7,070 nt of DNA from assembly GCA_018901355.1 (NCBI GenBank), contig JAHIEZ010000060.1, positions 1-7,070 on the forward strand, read 5' to 3'. The notes under the pieces were generated by a model. It searched no databases and was not told where the DNA came from. It saw nothing but the letters and a program-made list of their open reading frames with translations. This document shows positions 6,033 through 7,070 of the stretch, in pieces. The stretch's first letter is position 1, and the number at the start of each line of letters is the position of its first letter. This stretch comes from Patescibacteria group bacterium. GTDB taxonomy: Bacteria > Patescibacteriota > Microgenomatia > UBA12405. The position numbers and the translations under genes are program-made.

Positions 6033-6337
6033 AAAATTTTGTGAGAGTAAAGGAAGATTTTGTGTGCGAGAATTGTGGAGAGAGGGTAAAAGGGAATGGC
6101 TATACCGATCATTGTCCCAAGTGTTTGTGGGGGAAACATGTGGATGAGACTATTCCGGGGGACAGAAAAAGCAGGTGTCGAGGGTTGATGAGGCCGGTTA
6201 TGGCAAGTTATGAAAAAGGGGAGATAAAAATCAATTATAAGTGTGAGAAGTGTAAACATGAATTTTGGGTAAAATCGGTAAAAAATGATAGTAGAGAGAA
6301 GCTTTTGGAAATGGTTGCGGGAAATAATCGGGAATAG
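6029..6337 (+). CDS. RNHCP domain zinc-ribbon protein
   Basis: A 102-residue protein of the RNHCP family, whose name comes from a conserved Arg-Asn-His-Cys-Pro; here the segment is TDHCPKCLWGKHVD (26-39), so Arg-Asn is replaced by Thr-Asp. Other family marks are PGDRKSRCRGLMRP (43-56). Cysteine pairs C13/C16, C29/C32 and C72/C75, plus C50 and H28, suggest two zinc-binding knuckles. The family's molecular role is not established. No signal peptide or membrane helix is present, so it is probably cytoplasmic. Its ATG overlaps the stop of the homocitrate-synthase-like gene (ATGA), and the pair is very likely co-translated. Whether it acts on or with that enzyme is unknown. Confidence 0.85.
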   Translation: MKNFVRVKEDFVCENCGERVKGNGYTDHCPKCLWGKHVDETIPGDRKSRCRGLMRPVMASYEKGEIKINYKCEKCKHEFWVKSVKNDSREKLLEMVAGNNRE

Positions 6338-6360
6338 TGCGGAGAAAATAAAGGCGGGGA

Positions 6361-6369
6361 TGTTATAAT
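6361..6369 (+). promoter_or_regulatory. Extended -10 promoter of ftsH, leaderless
   Basis: TGT followed by a perfect TATAAT (6364-6369) is the strongest -10 in the window. The best -35 candidate at 16-18 base spacing matches only 3 of 6 positions, consistent with reliance on the extended -10. Seven bases separate the hexamer from the ATG at 6377, so the transcript should begin at about 6376-6377. No Shine-Dalgarno precedes this ATG. Confidence 0.65.
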
Positions 6370-6376
6370 GCTTGTC

Positions 6377-7070
6377 ATGGCTAAAAAGAAAAGTATGATT
6401 GAAGAACTGATGAAAAAGTTTGGTTTGGAAAAGAACAAAAAAACAGGCAAAAAAAACAATAAAATACCTCAAGAGATATTGGATAAATTGCCACCCGGGG
6501 TGAAGATAAAAAAGATAGAAATGGGGCCAAGACAGGTGCTAAGAGCAATAATTGTGGTGCTTTTGATTTCTTGGTTTTTGTCGACCATAAAAGAAGTGCT
6601 AGTACCCGAAGAAATAGTCCAAGTGCCACTAAGTAAGGTGGTGGAAGCAATAAAAAAAGACGAAAGTAAGGAAATAACGGTGTCTGATGATCAAATTGTG
6701 GTTAATTTGAAAAATGAGGATAAGATTTTGGTGAGTTCAAAAGAACCAGGAGTGTCCCTGACAGAGATTTTGCAGGGAGAGGGGATAGACGTGAGCCAGA
6801 TTAATTTGAAAGTAGAAAACAGACAGGGATGGAAGGCTTTTTTGAACCTGATGTCTTTATTCTTGACGGTGGGAGTGCCGTTGCTTTTTATTTTTTGGCT
6901 TTTTTCTCGACAGACGGGTAAAGGGGGGGGAGGAGGCATGTTTGGCTTTGGTAAATCAACAGCTAAACTATTTATCAAGGGTAAACAAAGTGTGAAATTT
7001 GCAGATGTGGCGGGAGTGGAGGAAGCAAAAAACGACTTAATGGAAGTGGTGGATTTTTTGAAACATCCGG
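6377..7070 (+). CDS. ftsH: ATP-dependent zinc metalloprotease FtsH, N-terminal part (3' truncated)
   Basis: The frame runs open through the right edge; 231 complete codons are visible. Order: a basic cytoplasmic leader (1-50), membrane helix 1 (about 53-71), an extracytoplasmic FtsH_ext-like domain (about 72-150), membrane helix 2 (about 157-177), a Gly-rich hinge (GKGGGGGMFGFGKS, 181-194), then the start of the AAA+ module at VKFADVAGVEEAKNDLMEVVDFLKHP (206-231), a hallmark of FtsH. Walker A, Walker B and the HExxH zinc site lie beyond the window. FtsH is a hexameric membrane protease that removes damaged or unassembled membrane proteins and selected regulators. The start at 6377 is favoured by the adjacent TATAAT; M7 (6395) is an alternative. 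The 50-residue basic leader before helix 1 is unusually long compared with E. coli FtsH, where helix 1 starts within the first few residues. Confidence 0.93.
   Translation, partial: MAKKKSMIEELMKKFGLEKNKKTGKKNNKIPQEILDKLPPGVKIKKIEMGPRQVLRAIIVVLLISWFLSTIKEVLVPEEIVQVPLSKVVEAIKKDESKEITVSDDQIVVNLKNEDKILVSSKEPGVSLTEILQGEGIDVSQINLKVENRQGWKAFLNLMSLFLTVGVPLLFIFWLFSRQTGKGGGGGMFGFGKSTAKLFIKGKQSVKFADVAGVEEAKNDLMEVVDFLKHP

Noticed and set aside
1..7070. CRISPR array, tRNA, rRNA or complete insertion sequence
   Set aside because: No regularly spaced identical repeats, no cloverleaf or conserved rRNA stretches, and no transposase frame could be recognised. The only tandem repeat has two imperfect units.

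Overview
The window is AT-rich and very purine-rich on the + strand. Every gene I can support reads left to right, with gaps mostly under 40 bases. The mix of genes points to a Candidate Phyla Radiation (Patescibacteria) bacterium, perhaps Microgenomates-like: an O-antigen-ligase fragment of a type common there, a large DUF4012 protein, an RNHCP zinc-ribbon protein and FtsH. This placement rests on recognising gene content, not on a marker gene. Stops are ordinary; the TGA at 6030-6032 is a genuine stop, so the code looks standard rather than the UGA=Gly code of some relatives.

Layout. (1) 3-371: the C-terminal end of an O-antigen ligase/polymerase-type membrane protein, cut by the left edge. 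(2) 382-1590: a 12-helix Wzx-type polysaccharide flippase. (3) 1591-1891: the only sizeable gap. Its left half is A/T-run-rich with an imperfect tandem repeat and two hairpins; its right half is a C-rich island holding a 40-codon ORF of unknown reality. (4) 1892-4777: a 961-residue membrane protein with a degenerate NAD-epimerase-like (SDR) N-terminus, a Lys/Glu-rich linker, one membrane helix and an extracytoplasmic DUF4012 region. (5) 4806-6032: a divergent homocitrate-synthase-family enzyme. (6) 6029-6337: an RNHCP zinc-ribbon protein, overlapping the previous gene by ATGA. (7) 6377-7070: the N-terminal third of the membrane protease FtsH, cut by the right edge.

How they fit together. Genes 1, 2 and probably 4 belong to building or exporting a surface glycopolymer. 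The homocitrate-synthase-like gene and the RNHCP gene are translationally coupled and form a separate small unit. FtsH begins a third unit.

The clearest regulatory pattern is that the three genes with their own upstream gap (1892, 4806, 6377) each have a -10 hexamer (TAGAAT, TAGAAT, TATAAT) ending only 5-7 bases before the ATG and lack a well-placed Shine-Dalgarno. This predicts leaderless mRNAs. The internal operon gene at 6029 instead has a well-placed GGAG. The most unusual items are the fused, apparently catalytically dead SDR domain on the DUF4012 protein, the divergent homocitrate-synthase-like active site, and the compositionally foreign island in the gap.
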